From Triops longicaudatus (taxonomy: Eukaryota; Arthropoda; Branchiopoda; Notostraca; Triopsidae), in contig JAGQDJ010000073.1 of NCBI GenBank assembly GCA_022885665.1, positions 124,001-188,000 of the forward strand: a stretch of 64,000 nucleotides of DNA, written 5' to 3'. How positions within the stretch are numbered: position 1 is the stretch's first letter; each line of letters begins with the position of its first letter. Below are positions 47,641-60,444 of this stretch, piece by piece. Under the pieces are notes generated by a model. The model was not told the DNA's origin and ran no database searches. It saw only the letters and a list, made by a program, of their open reading frames with translations. Made by a program: the position numbers and the translations under genes.

Positions 47641-50600
47641 TAAGTTAAAAATAAATCACTAACTAACTGAATGAGTGTAACCTATTGGCCTCTGTATTTG
47701 GCTTCATCAAAATTATCTGAAGTGAGCAAATTGCCTTATAAAAACAGAACAGTTCCCTGTATCCGTTAGCGCGATTCTGGCGGCGACAAGTCTTTTTCTA
47801 TAAACTTTTTTCAAACTTTCTTCAAACTTTTTCTACAAAATTTTCCCCTTAATCAAAAATGCCTAACCCTTTCCGAAAAGGTATCTATAACCCTTAAACT
47901 CCCAAACTTTTTTTTTCTCCTCACGAATGTGAGCTGATGGCCATGTTCCTCGCAGACCTCCCATTGCGTTTTTCTACTTTAGCCCCCCTTGCACCAAACC
48001 TCCTTCACTGTTAACTTTTTTTCGCTTTCTTTTCTTCTCGCTCTTTTGCCTAATGGCACCAAAAGAAAAGTGAATTATGACTATGCATATACACTCAATT
48101 TAAGGGGATCTTAAAAAAAAGGAAGAAAGAATACTTCCCGGAGATGCTAAACAAAAAAAAGTTTACCCCTATCCACCCCATAAAAGGGTTACAGACCCTG
48201 CAGTACGACCTTAAATATCCTTTTAAAAAAAATTTCCAATACTGATGCCTTCTTTGTGGTTATACCTTCATTATAATACTTCCCAAAAAAAGGAAAGAAA
48301 AAATTGTGTGCTACTGCGTCCCTTAGGGCTAAGGTTGAGAGGGGCTAGATTTTTTTTTTTTCGTAAAGGGTTTCTTCCCCTATTCTTACGGGATACAGAA
48401 TTTCAATATATTTTTCAAGAAAAAAAGGCATAAAAAGACAGTAGGGTTTACATAAGGGGTAATGGCGTATCCCATAAAATTTACTTCACCCCTCAAACCC
48501 CAAATGGCAACTATTCAAGTGGTTGTTTGGGGCAAGTAATAATAGGATAATTGGTCCGCTCACAGCCTCTTTTCTTTTTGGTTCCTTATTTTTTGTTTAT
48601 TCGTTTTTGTTAAAGATCAACTGAATGAAGGGTTAAACGGCACAAAGTAAAAAAATTTCTGCAGTCTTTTGGGTATATGTAAATGAAGAACCGAAAGGAA
48701 AAGAATGAAGCTTTATTAAGGTTTGGAACCCGGCTTCCTTTAAAGTTTACAGAGTTTGATTTAAAGGGTGGGAAAAGGCTTGGAACTAACGGTATGAAAC
48801 TAAAGGCTGTCGTGCCTTTAGCAAGGGTTGGATAAGAACGGTTTCGTTGGGGTAGTTGAAATGCAAAGTCAAGTTGGGGATCTAGCCCAAGTTCATATTT
48901 GAAAGCCTTTGTTTGCTTAAAATAGAATGTAAAACTCAGAACGTTGGGCTGTTGGTTACGTTTGCCCTTACACGTAGTCAGTTTCTAGCTTTTGCTCGAG
49001 TAATTTGGAGTTGGTAAATCAGACTTAATTAGACTTCTGTGGTTCGCTCTGTACACGTTATTTTGCTCATCGCTGTGCAGTCACGCATTGCGTCTCTGTA
49101 ATACTTCGAAACCACTTTTTAAAACCCAATTTTACGATCCCAGCCGGTCAGAGTTACATAACAAAATTACATCAAATTAAATCACAAAATTACATCGAAA
49201 TAGCTATCAACTAATTTATCAATAACACATATCAATTTAAAAGCATAATATATCGATTATAAATTAAGTTAAAGAAATGAACTTCAGGCCAAATTCACTT
49301 TTGGAAATTTAACTACCTATCGGGAAAGTGGTCTGAATCTGCGACAAACATCGAATTACAATTTGGCGTCAACAATCAGCATATGACCTAACGTTTATGA
49401 CGTCACTGTGCATACAGAGGATGACCAATAGTTAGCCATGTGAACACACGCTGAGACGCGTCTTGTTCCGTTTCGAGGTTTCCTTCAGGGGTCCTTGATC
49501 GTAATGAAAAAGGCAGATAATGAAATACGTGGCGAGAGGAACAGGTGATTCTGAATCTTCGACTTGTGTTCACAAAACTAAAACTAGTTATACTGCGCTT
49601 TACCATGTATATATGCTAAAAATAAAATAGAATAAATAATAAATTCAACTGCATCTTACAAAAACATAAGGGGATTTTCGCTTTTAGCAAGTGTTGTATA
49701 TGCACTTGTGAAAAAAGAGAGAGATTATTGGATGAAAAGAATGCTAACCAATAAGAATTTTATGTCAAAATGACTAACGCCTTGAGTGTACACATAATGG
49801 TATGACTGTGTGGTTGCTAATTACGAATGCATAAAAGCTTAACCAGCCCTTCACTATTTTTAAGAATTTGGGCTTGTCCACCAAAACGGGGATTACATAC
49901 CATACTTGCAGCTTTTCTTTTAACAAACTGTATACGTTTCGCCCATGGAAGATCATAAACTTCTCGACGGCCAGCAATAAATGTCTAGCTCCCAATCATC
50001 CTCGCATATGCGGAACATAAAAGTTGCCTACACAACTTTCCAGAAAACTCCCCTGAGAATTCTGCTAAACAAAAATCTCATGAAAAACTTTCGTCAAAAT
50101 GTTTCTTTAGACGTTTCTTTGCTATCTTTGTTGTTTTTTTTCGTTTTGTTGTCAGAAATTTGGCTAGCCACGAGTTCGCAGCAAAGAAAGAGCGGGAAAA
50201 TTTGAATTTCGCACTCAAATTTCCGTATCTGAAAAATACATTATCATTGAAACCATTGAAAATGACGACCTCAGAATAAGTCGATTCAGACCAATAACCC
50301 TTGACAGATAATTAGAAGATATATCACTGAAATTCATGGGTTAACAACGGAAAAATTTGTCCAACCACTCGATCACACGTTGCTGCAACTTGGGCAAGAG
50401 GATTTTACTAGAATGTTTCCCTATTTTATGTATTTTGTACCTCCCTGGGAACATGAGTAAATCGATTATTTATGGTAGTTACTAGATAATTGGACTGCAG
50501 CTCAAGTTGGGCAACCAATGCAATTACACCTTACCTTGGGGTTGCAGAATTTATGGGACAAAATGATGTCCAGGGCAGTGCTCGACGTCGCAGCATAATT

Positions 50601-53311
50601 GCACGCTAGAATGCGAATTCTTTACACGTGCCTTGCAGAGCACAACATACATATCTGGCGCCGATAAGACCCCACCTTGGCCTGTTAGGTTCTAGTAATT
50701 TCCAAGTAAGGTTAATAAGAAAAGGGCATATTTGGCAACTTTTACCTCGCCATTCTGCTCGTGTATTGCTCCAGGATGCATGTTGCAACTCGTTGCAGGC
50801 TTTCTCAGGTGTGGATCACTCACAAATTAATAGATGACACAAGATAAAAGCGTAGAAACAAAACGAAAATAGCTGCTTGGAAAATTGCGCGCCACTTGAC
50901 CCCTAGGGGCGTGTTCTCAAGGGGAGCTTTCGCGAATGTCTCAATAGCCGTGATGACGTCACCGCAAAAAAAGTCTACACGAAAGTGGCGCTTTTTGGAA
51001 TAAGCTTTAGAGCCTATCCTAGACTCCACACTTGCGTTTTTCGCACATAACAAGCGTTTCGCGCCGTTATGCTTTTTATATTTTTGCTCTCAGACTAAAG
51101 AAACATTTATAGTGTGACTCTACCCTTAATGGAGTATTTTATAGCCCCAAGGGGAATAGGTAAAGGTAAGTTTTGTTGCAATCAACAATGAAATAGCGTA
51201 GGATAGTGATTAAACAAAACGAGTGCTATTTTGGGAGATTACGTCCGGGAGAGTTTTGTCTCAAGTTATCCTCAACACAGTGGCTCATCCATCTCATATG
51301 ATTTGTTTTTCTCCACCAGCTGTTGATCCGGCTTACGTTGCATGACACCGACTGTTAGTATGCACAGCCAGACTTGCATGGAAATGAGACGAAAGGACCC
51401 AGCAATAACGTGCCGATTCCCTCTTTCCATCTTTCCGTCTCTACGGGATTCTTGCGTTATAAGGATTCTCTTATCGTTACCAAGCGTCTTTTATACTCTA
51501 TTACGGAGCCAGACAGTAATTAAACGTTCTGAATTAACCGTTTTTTGCCTTTTTTATGGGCTGCTACCACCAATGCAAGAAGCCGGGGAAAAGCATGGTA
51601 TTATTGAGTACTCGCCGTCGTCAGTTGGAAATAGTAGGTGACCATCGGTTAAAATTCTTCAAGATGTCCGTCCTTGGCCCTCTGGAACACCCAAAAAGAC
51701 GTGAATACATTTTTGCATATATTACAGAGGTCCTCCAAGGTAAAAGGCTGCCCAAAAAAGGGAGAAACGCACCAAGGAAATCCTCCGCGCTGAAACAAAA
51801 ATGGCCTCGGTTAAAATAAAGGCTGGTCATTACCGAGTCAATAACCCTAAGTCAACAAAAATGGAAACCGGACTTGGCTTAGTAAGTTACACTTTAATCT
51901 TAGCATTGCTCAGAAAACGAGTCTGATTTTACTGTACATTTTTTCTTCCATTGCGGCAGACGGTATCGATCAACCAACCCCGTCGAGACAAACGTATTCC
52001 TTATTGGCATAATAAAAGAGACCGAACGGGGTTTCAGCGAGTTAAAAATAACGAATGAAAGGATATATCGTAGAGGCTACAAGTCACGTAGTAATTTGGA
52101 ATATATTTTTGGAAAGAATTTTTTTTTTTTACAGTGCTGGAATTCGAACCTATTAAGGTCGCTTGCCTGCTGGAATGGTAATTGGAAACAAGCAACAAGG
52201 AGCTTGAAGATGACTTATTAAGCATTTATTAGCTTGCACAATGCAATGAGTGTTGCGTACAAATATGATCAATCAGTCATGTCCCCAATGGTCCTATAGC
52301 AGTTTGAGGGCCTTTGTCTTCACCATGGTTCGATTTCGTGTTATTGGCAAGATTTTTTTGAATCCGGGGGAAATTCCTTTGCTCGCGGGCGAAATCTCGT
52401 CCAATTCTCGTATGGAGTTATTTACTGCTTACGCATTAAATTTACTATCGCCGAAACAGGATTTCGAGGTTGTTTTTTTTTTCGGTGGTTGGATGTCCGC
52501 TTACAAGGAGTAGAAGTTAAAATGTAATCAAAAGTCGGTTAAGGAACTGATTCACGAGCATTTTTTTGGTTCGGTAAGCACCGTCTTTTTAGTGCGATTA
52601 AGGCGGAGCAATAAGTATTAAAGGTTTTTTGTCACGCGTATAATGTAGCTAGAGCCAAAAAAAATGGGACAGGATGGAAATGGACGCTGCCTAATTCCGG
52701 GCGCTGTCCCAGATCGTGATTAGGATAAGAAAAAGCTTTGGAACGCAAGTTATAAAAAAAAGAAAATTCCTCTCACTTTGTGGTTATCTTTGTGATGTAC
52801 AACGTGGTCCGACAAAACATTTCCCATCCTTGTTGCTTGTGAAACAAAAACAAAGAAAAAAAGGGGCGTAAAGATAAGAATCTTCAATGGGAAGAGACGA
52901 CTCGCAACCATTTTGTTATTATTATGGCCGTTAAGAAGCCGCGGGAACTCGGGAGAGAAAAAATTCTATGCCCAAGTCACGATCATTTTTCAAGACGTTA
53001 CAATTTGAGAGTTAATCAGTACTTATGGGCGACATATATCAGAAATAATTTGTACCTCAGCTCGTTGACAGTTCAAAGTCACACACAGGAAATGAGATAG
53101 GCATAGGGTTTTTGGTTTTTATTCAGAACAATAATTTCAGGAGTTAGCCAGCGTTGAGTTATGTTTTAGTTTTATGGCTACTAAACGTTTTAAAACATAA
53201 TTTTTTAACAACAAAAGAAAACTTAGTAGTTTAGCGGTTTCATTTGACGATTGTAGCGCCATCATTAGAAAAGGCAGATATTTCTCCTGAAAACTTCAAT
53301 TTTGATATCCG
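47641..53311. other. Non-coding stretch
   Basis: No conserved gene recognised. 47.8-48.9 kb is rich in AAAGGG/CCCTTT words. A T run (52131-52140) borders a decayed tRNA-like B-box on the minus strand at about 52141-52155. Open frames at 51342-51819 overlap one another and antisense frames and have no domain. Confidence 0.4.
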
Positions 53312-53375
53312 GAGTTGAGTGGCGGATTTGTAATTTCCGTGGTTCCGCTAGATGACACTGGTGAATTTGGCAAAG
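53312..53375 (+). repeat. Short dispersed repeat, copy X
   Basis: TGGCGGATTTGTAATTTCCG and CTAGATGACACTGGTGAATT match 54898-54962 at roughly three quarters of positions in the same order. TAGATG/CCATCT words also recur at about 54672 and 54710. Confidence 0.45.
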
Positions 53376-54897
53376 ACTTGGAGCAAAAAAGATGCTCATA
53401 CTCGACTCGAATTATCTGAGCACAGATGCCAAAACTGACAACATTGTAGTCGACATGGCAGCGTATTCGCTTGACGCTGTCTAAATCAGTCAAAAACTGC
53501 TTGACATATGTAAAGCATATAATACAAGTTCATATAAAACATAAAACGTTCTACATTCATTAACGAGTGCAAATAATGTTTATATTGGGTAATAGTTATT
53601 TAATAAAGAATAGTTATTTACTAGACACGTCTTATTCTTTGCGATACGAAGTAGGTTGAAAGGTCACGACGAGCTCGTAAGTTACACCATTGCCATAAAT
53701 TTCTCCTGGCACTTTCACATTAGCTAAACCGATACTGAATATGACTGCTTTTAGCTTGCTAAATTGACAGATTTACGTCTCTATTTTAAGGACAAGACAG
53801 CCACTGCGAGTCTGTTAAGCTTTCATTGTTTGGTGTCACGTCGATATGAAAGATGGCTTGTTAGTTTTTGAAAGTTTTGGAATGTTGTGTATATATATAA
53901 AACTATCAAGCCTTTCAATGTATGTTGATCTTGCCGTTGTGTGCTAATCACGTCTATGGCATTATGAATGCTTACAAGCCTGGCTCACAGCCAAAACAAT
54001 AAAAAAAACTCCAAGCCAACGTAAACTTTCAGATACAGCATATAAATCTCAAGCTCAAAAATATGGCTGGTGGGTTGACTCAAAACAAGTCCCCCATCAA
54101 CAATGGAAGCCCTAACTGTGAAGATATAAAAAAATGAAATTTAAAATATTTAAAACATCCTTTTTGCTTTGAACAACCACAATTACGTGTGGAACATGTT
54201 AAGAAACTTCCCACTTGAAACTCATCCAAATGCTTTTTCTTCGTAAAGTAACTTATGCCGCCACCCACAGAAAAGAATTTTGGGTTAGTGAGATGGACAA
54301 TTTAGATGTTAATACTGATCCACGCGGTAATTGTCGTATCATAGCCCCAAGAAGTTGCTTAAGAAGAGATTTCTTGCCGTGATGAAAACAAAGACCAAGG
54401 ACTCCCCGGAAAAGTTACGTGCTTTGCATAGGTAATACTACGTACTTCGTCACGTATACTTATTCCAAAGGCACCCGACAAGAAAAGCGAATGAGGAAAA
54501 CAAATGTGTCCAGAATGTACCGCTGCAGCGCCTGTGCTAACGAGGAAGCGATAAGACTTGGTAGCTTAATGGTTTCCATAAATTGATAATAAAGTACCTC
54601 GTTTTAAAAGAGTTATTTTATGATAACCGCTGAATGTGTTGGACTTTTTAACGACTTCCTATTTCCTGCGCCATCTATTACCCCTATCAAGCGGACTTAT
54701 ATTATTATAGCCATCTAGTGACAGCGTAGTATAAGCTCGAAGACACAGAAAAGCGTCCTTTCTTTGAAATTATGGATATATTTTTCAAACAGAAAGAAAA
54801 GCTTCTTTTGACTACGTCTGGAAACGGTTCGGCTCGGCTTATCAACCCACGAAACCTAGTTGAAGTCGGCCGCTGGCAAACAATGTACCGTAGCTCG

Positions 54898-54962
54898 CGT
54901 TTAATGGCGGATTTGCAGTTTCCATGGCCTCAATAGATGACACTATTGAATTGAATAAAAAC
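54898..54962 (+). repeat. Short dispersed repeat, copy Y
   Basis: ATGGCGGATTTGCAGTTTCC and ATAGATGACACTATTGAATT pair with copy X 1.6 kb upstream. Element boundaries were not resolved. Confidence 0.45.
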
Positions 54963-55136
54963 TGTACACAATTAGGACGATTATTCCATGCTAGTAGTTA
55001 TGAAAACAGTTCACGGTTTTCGCGAATTTAGTGGTTGTGATGCGTGTTTACATTAATTTCTATCAGGTGGCGTTACTTTATACACAGCCTCAGGTCACAA
55101 TTAAAGGAAGCTTCAGATTGCTTTCTGATTATCACC

Positions 55137-55319
55137 ATGGACGAAGTTCATATTGAAATTTCGAAAACACGCAACATAATACTAAAAAAAAGAAAAAAAT
55201 TAAACGAAGTAAGGACTTTAACAAAAATAGAAAATATCAATAAAAAGCACTTACAATATTCTGCGAATGAAAAGTATTTTTGCGAGAGTAAACTATCAAA
55301 TTTATTAACAATATCATGA
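55137..55319 (+). CDS. Small open frame, 60 aa (doubtful)
   Basis: Starts MDEVHIEISKTR in a favourable CACCATGG context and is very rich in Lys, Asn and Ile. There is no domain, signal peptide or splice support, and the composition equals that of the flanking AT-rich DNA. It is listed only because of its start context. Confidence 0.12.
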   Translation: MDEVHIEISKTRNIILKKRKKLNEVRTLTKIENINKKHLQYSANEKYFCESKLSNLLTIS

Positions 55320-56026
55320 CACATGAGAGTTATTCTTAAGACACATAAGAACCCTTATGGAATGTGAAGATTAAGTAAAAGCAAAGAAGTAAAGGGGAGA
55401 ACAAAAACGAACAAAAAAAAAAAAACAAACGAAAAATGGACATTGTAATAAGACATTGTATAAAACCATATCCGAACCGGTTCTTTCCCACCCTCCATTA
55501 TGAAACCCGTAATACAACGACTTTACAACCTCCAATCTAAATTACCACAGGACGGGGAGTTTTTCGTGCATTTTACGTCTTTTTACATGAGAAAAACCTA
55601 TACAAGTTGATCCGAGTGCGAGATTTTCCAAGAGAAACCTAAGTAGAAAGCCAAGGAAAGGAAAAAATAGAGACAGTGTTTTGGTGTTAGTCCTTATTTG
55701 TAGCTAAACATCACATGAACCGAAAAGCTAGAACATAGACTGAGTATGTTAGTAAACCTTGCTATTTTATACGTGTTGTAAATGTACAGCAAATGTCCAA
55801 GTTTCAACGTCAACGCTGACTAGCTGAAAGAGGGGCGGGGCATGGCAACTATTTTTCGTTTCTTTCTTGCAAAAAAGATGAGAGATAATTTGCAAGAGCC
55901 ACTAAACTGTGGCAAACATGTTTCAACCTTTCTTGGAGACTACTTTTGCAACCTTAAAGGTAATTTACTGTACTAAACCCTAATGCGTCCCTCTATCGTG
56001 TTTTCTTGCAATTACGCCGTTTTCCT

Positions 56027-59000
56027 TTAATTTTGCGGATCTGGCCAAGTCCTTTCGTCACGAATCCGGTCGAAGCAGTCGGCCATGAAAACAAACTAAA
56101 AATAAAATAAAAAATTCTTTTATTTCACTGATATCCGTAAAGCACAACATTTTAATTTTGAAATAAACAGCAATAAATGAATAAAAAATTAATACTAAGT
56201 TGAACTTTAACCTCATTTTCAGAAAAAATTTTAAATTTATTAATTTAAATACCTAATTTAGCATTTATTTTTATTTATTTTTTATTTATTATTATTATTA
56301 TTATTTTGCTTATGGATTTATTGGTATTTTTACGCATTTCTAAGGCAAAACAACTAAGAAACTTACGTAAGGAGTGAAGATACGAACCCAACGAGGGTTC
56401 TTTTCAGGTTTCTGGTACTGAAGACAAAAAGAAATGCCTTCGTCATCCGCTTCCCAGTCCAGGATGGTCGACCAGGGGAATTCAATCACTTGATTCTATA
56501 AAGTTGGGATTTAGGTAAATACATATAGCTTTTGCTACAGGAAACCAATACTTCCGGTGTGCCGTCTTCCTTACACGCGTACAAACGGAACGTTTCGTAG
56601 CCTATGGATGGGACCACGTGACCTTCTTTACGCGCATCACAAGCGCAATGTGGAAAGACAATTTCACCATAGCCGTCTAGCTGCCGGGCCAAGTCCAAAT
56701 ACTGAAACATATACGAAAACATTAAAAATAACAGAATATATTAGAAAGTGTATAGCGTCGCAAAACTTCAAAACAAAATAAATTTGGGGGAATTAGAAAA
56801 TAGTGATTTAAGATAAAAAAGAAAGACGAATCTGTTTTATTTGGCAATTTTCGTTAAATTTGTTTATATTATTATTGTTAATTATTTTTTATTATTTAGT
56901 TATTTATTACTATTATTCTTTTACAAAAATCGACGCGATTAGTCTTATTTACAGAACAAGGCCGAAAAAAATCCTGGAAAACATTCGCATTCGATGTTTC
57001 TAGAGCCAAAATACTAGCTGAGAAAAAACGTAAAAAACGGTTTCTGCCTTTTATGTGCTTCACTCTCACACAAAAGGTGAAAAAGACGTAAAATGACGTT
57101 AGTTCCATAAAAAGTGCTTACTTCTTGTCGTCGATTGACGTCTTGCAGCGCTTTTAGCTGGTAAAGTTGGCTGCCTGCCTTGATATGACCTCGATTGACC
57201 TCCTCTACTGTCTGTTTTACGTTTGTGTCGATAAACAGCGCCAAAAATGACGCAAATCGAACAAAAAATACATTAGTTTGCTGGTAAAGATTTAATTTCT
57301 TATGAAAACGTACCTGCCAAAAGAGATAAATCGACGCTTGCTCCATTTTCGCTACGGCTAGTTCACACCGAGGAGAGAATAGCCACTTTTTGATAGTTAA
57401 GCACGTAGCTGAAGCTGTGCTATAGTTCTGGATATAAATATTGTGGGGAATTTCGTTCGCTAGCAGCTTTCGCTCTAAAAAATAGACGAAGAATACTCAG
57501 TGTTACAAATTAAGGGGAAAAAAATAAAGTGTTCGAAGAGTGCGAAGTACGCAAAATTGAGTACTTAGTACCAAAATTATACTCCATAATCTCAAACAAC
57601 GCAAAATGTTTCACGTTGGCTTTGTCTAGGCCTATTTTCTCCACCACGGCGTTATAAACGTCTTCGGCGTTGGAGTTTTTGCATACGCAGACGGAAGTCA
57701 CTTCTCCGGTTGGCAGCAACACTTTCAAATCAACTTTCGTCAAACCACCCTTAAAAAAATTGGTTAAGTTTCAGTCAAGAAGCAATAAAGACTCCTTACC
57801 ACATCATCATCGCTGTCTGTTAAGAATTCTTGGACAATATCCGATTCGGCAATCACGCGTACAGCGCAGACTTTTTCCAAATACTGCTCCAATCCCCGCC
57901 TTCTTGTATCCAGCTGTTGTTCGCTTAAACTGCACATTAAAATAAAAAATTATTTTCTCAATATTAATACAGTTAAAACATCTTTAAATATCTCAAATTA
58001 TACTTATTCTTGCTACCTTAAATTATACTTTCCATAATTTTGGTTTAATTGGCTATTTAAATTACATTTAAAGCAGAAAGAGCGCTTTATAATACACTCT
58101 AAATAAATTAAAGTATACTATACACCAAATTACCTCTACAGTATTTTTGTTATTTCTGGGGTCTTTTTATTTACTTACTAACAAAAATATCTCGTTATAA
58201 AGAACCTTTTTATAACGACTTACCGAGTACAGTGGACAGATTTATAGGTTCAGAATTATTTAAATATATAGAGAATGCGTCTCATAAACGAACTTTGATA
58301 CAAAGAAGGTTTATTTGTTCTAGGAGGTTCGTTATAACGAGACTAGTGTACTTATTTTCGTAATTATTAAATTGCTGAAAGAAATACGTAAACATACGCA
58401 AAGGGCCATTTGCCGGGTAATTTTGGGAAACTAAAGCCCAAAAATTCTTTTTTCAAATTGTTGTTCAATTCCACGAATTCGCTAAACCTTCTAGAACACA
58501 AATGCCGTCCCGCCATATAAATATCGAACACCTGTTTTGGAAGATAATACTTTTTAGCCAAAAAAATGCGATCTTGTATTTAATCTTACCACAAATTTTT
58601 CTCCTCGTTTGTCAAGGTAATGGTAGTCAGGGATGGAGATGGGAAGAGAACGCTTTTCGCTATAATCGATATAAGAATAACCCGTCGTTTCTTCTGAAGG
58701 TTCGAGTCGTTCGGCTTCCTATAACCGAAAAAGAAAAGATAATAGTATTAATTGACAATAAACATAATTTAAAAAAAAGAAGAAAAAATCACCGAAGTTC
58801 CTTTGACTTCAGATTATTGCTAGTAAAAAGTGATCTAATTCAACCAAAATTCAGTATATGTGAACTGAATCGCAGATCAAATTCAAAAGAAATTGTAACT
58901 TTTAAATAAATTACGCTTATGCTTGTCAAGCTGTTCCACCATAAGAGGCACGAGATGTTCATATAAAACGGGTACGGTTAACACGCAATAGTAGTTGTCT

Positions 59001-59509
59001 CTGCACCACTTATTTACGTAGTTTACTGTACCATTTCTTTTTTATTTATTGTTATTTGCTCTGTGAAAGGTAGCTTACTTTAGGTGTAACGGAGATTACA
59101 GTGAGAGTTAAAACATCACCACCCGATTTGATAAGATCGACGACTTGTTTGTGTGTGGCTCCTTCGACGTTGACTTCATTTCTAAGGTAAATAAATTACA
59201 AAATAATCCGATTTGGTTATACAGAAGAAAGTTCATGGCTTACACTTCCAAGATCCTATCTCCTTTTAATACGCCAGCTTTTTCCGCCGCTCCTCCTTTG
59301 AGAACAGCCGAGACATGTTGTAAAGGAGCGTAAAGTTCTCCGTTGATGGATCTGAGCTGCCCACCTTCGCTGACTTGGCCCCGGACGTTGAAACCGAAGC
59401 CAGTTTCACTTTTAACAATGCGAACAACGCGTGGCCCTAAAGACATAGTGCTCACTTTATTATTATTTTGGCTACCATTCCGTTTGGAGCTGTCAATACA
59501 GTCAGCCAT
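56027..59509 (-). CDS. Snx27: Sorting nexin 27 (SNX27), 11 coding exons
   Basis: Endosomal cargo adaptor that binds PDZ ligands, PI3P and retromer to recycle receptors to the plasma membrane. Exons on the minus strand, first to last: 59244-59509, 59079-59181, 58590-58718, 58398-58531, 57800-57929, 57572-57749, 57314-57474, 57122-57211, 56552-56701, 56367-56495, 56027-56095. All introns are GT-AG and all phases join, giving 512 residues (human form 541). The PDZ domain (about 27-119) has the carboxylate loop G-F-G-F and the family signature VSEGGQLRSINGELYAPLQH. The PX domain (about 148-253) has R-R-F-S-E-F (180-185) and P-K-L-P-G-K-W-P-F (202-210). The FERM-like module (about 257-509) includes F-P-H-C-A-C-D. 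Introns are 50-468 bp, and intron 4 carries a small TIR-bounded insertion. The donor of exon 6 (GTACTAAG) and that of exon 9 (GTATTGG) are weak. No upstream ATG was needed. No polyA signal was identified downstream. Confidence 0.95.
58191..58341. mobile_element. Small TIR-bounded insertion in SNX27 intron 4
   Basis: CTCGTTATAAAGAACC opens the unit and GGTTCGTTATAACGAG closes it. The ends are inverted repeats matching at 14 of 16 positions, about 150 bp apart. The ends belong to the same CTCGTTATAACGAAC group as those around mir-276. The outermost bases (CAGT at intact ends) are not preserved, so it is a decayed non-autonomous DNA transposon at best. Confidence 0.5.
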
Positions 59510-59889
59510 ATTGATTGTTTACAACAATTCGTCTCGGTTCTTGAGCATGAAAGCAAACTACGACCGCGATAGTTAGTAATACGCGATTCGCATCAAAGCT
59601 AGTCGCATTTCAATAGCTTGTACTGCAGATAAGTTCATTCTAGCCAGGGTTGCATTCTAGCCTTGGGGACTCTGCGTCTTGACGCAGACTGCTTTTGTCT
59701 ACAGCACTGCCAATTTTTCTCTGATCTGGCTCGTTTCTCTTGCAGCGGACAGAGTTTGGCAAAAGAACGGAAAGATGCTTCTAACCTTGCGTACACAGAA
59801 CTAGTTAAGAGAGGGATTTTTTTTAAAATTTGCTATTAAACGATTGCCCAGTGCGTCATTTTGTAAAATAGTATCTGACCATATTTGGA
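59510..59889. promoter_or_regulatory. SNX27 upstream region
   Basis: Sequence immediately upstream of the SNX27 start codon, moderately GC-richer with a few CpGs (59550-59600). It presumably holds the 5' UTR and promoter. No TATA box or clear initiator is seen. The region ends at the hAT-like element's target duplication. Confidence 0.35.
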
Positions 59890-60444
59890 TAGGGTTACCA
59901 TCCGTCCTTAAATGATAAGGACAGTACTTAAATTTGGTATGCCCGTCCTTAAGGGTGTTTGTCCTTAAATATGTCCTTAAATGGGAGTTGCTGCTAAATT
60001 TGTAGACATTTCGTCAGAATAAAAGGACTAAACCATCAACAATACATGCCGGCCGCATGCAGTTTCAAGTTCTGTTTAAAAATGGCTAGCCGTTCGGCAT
60101 AGCGGGCCGTGGACAACGGCTATAGCCGTTGAAGTCAAACACACGATGCTGAAGGGGAATGCAACTGTCATTTCCTATTGGCTAATGGTAAGTGGCTAGT
60201 GACTACACACGTATACGGTGTATACGTATGTAATGTATACGTGCGTATACTATACGCACACGTGTGTAATCATTTGTGTGTTGCTGGCTGCCCTGAAACA
60301 TTGCATGGCTCTCCACAGTCTTAAGTTACCATACTTAGGAGGTGTCTTGACCAAGTAATTATGTATAATTAATGGCATTATTGTGTGTCCTTAAAAATTT
60401 CCTAATTAGTCCTTAAATTTTATCCGCGTGAGATGGTAACCCTA
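59890..60444. mobile_element. Non-autonomous hAT-like DNA transposon
   Basis: A 555 bp unit bounded by perfect 13 bp terminal inverted repeats, TAGGGTTACCATC and GATGGTAACCCTA. It is flanked by a perfect 8 bp direct repeat TATTTGGA (59882-59889 and 60445-60452). An 8 bp target duplication is the hallmark of hAT-superfamily transposition. There is no transposase frame, so it must have moved in trans. Subterminal GTCCTTAAAT words recur several times near both ends, as expected for transposase-binding repeats. An inner block at about 60205-60275 is a run of GTATAC/CACACG palindromic words. The intact duplication implies a comparatively recent insertion. Confidence 0.9.

Noticed and set aside
52110..52230. 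tRNA gene or tRNA-derived SINE on the minus strand
   Set aside because: A GGTTCGAATTCC B-box-like word and an A tail are present, but the T stem does not pair, and no A box or cloverleaf can be drawn.
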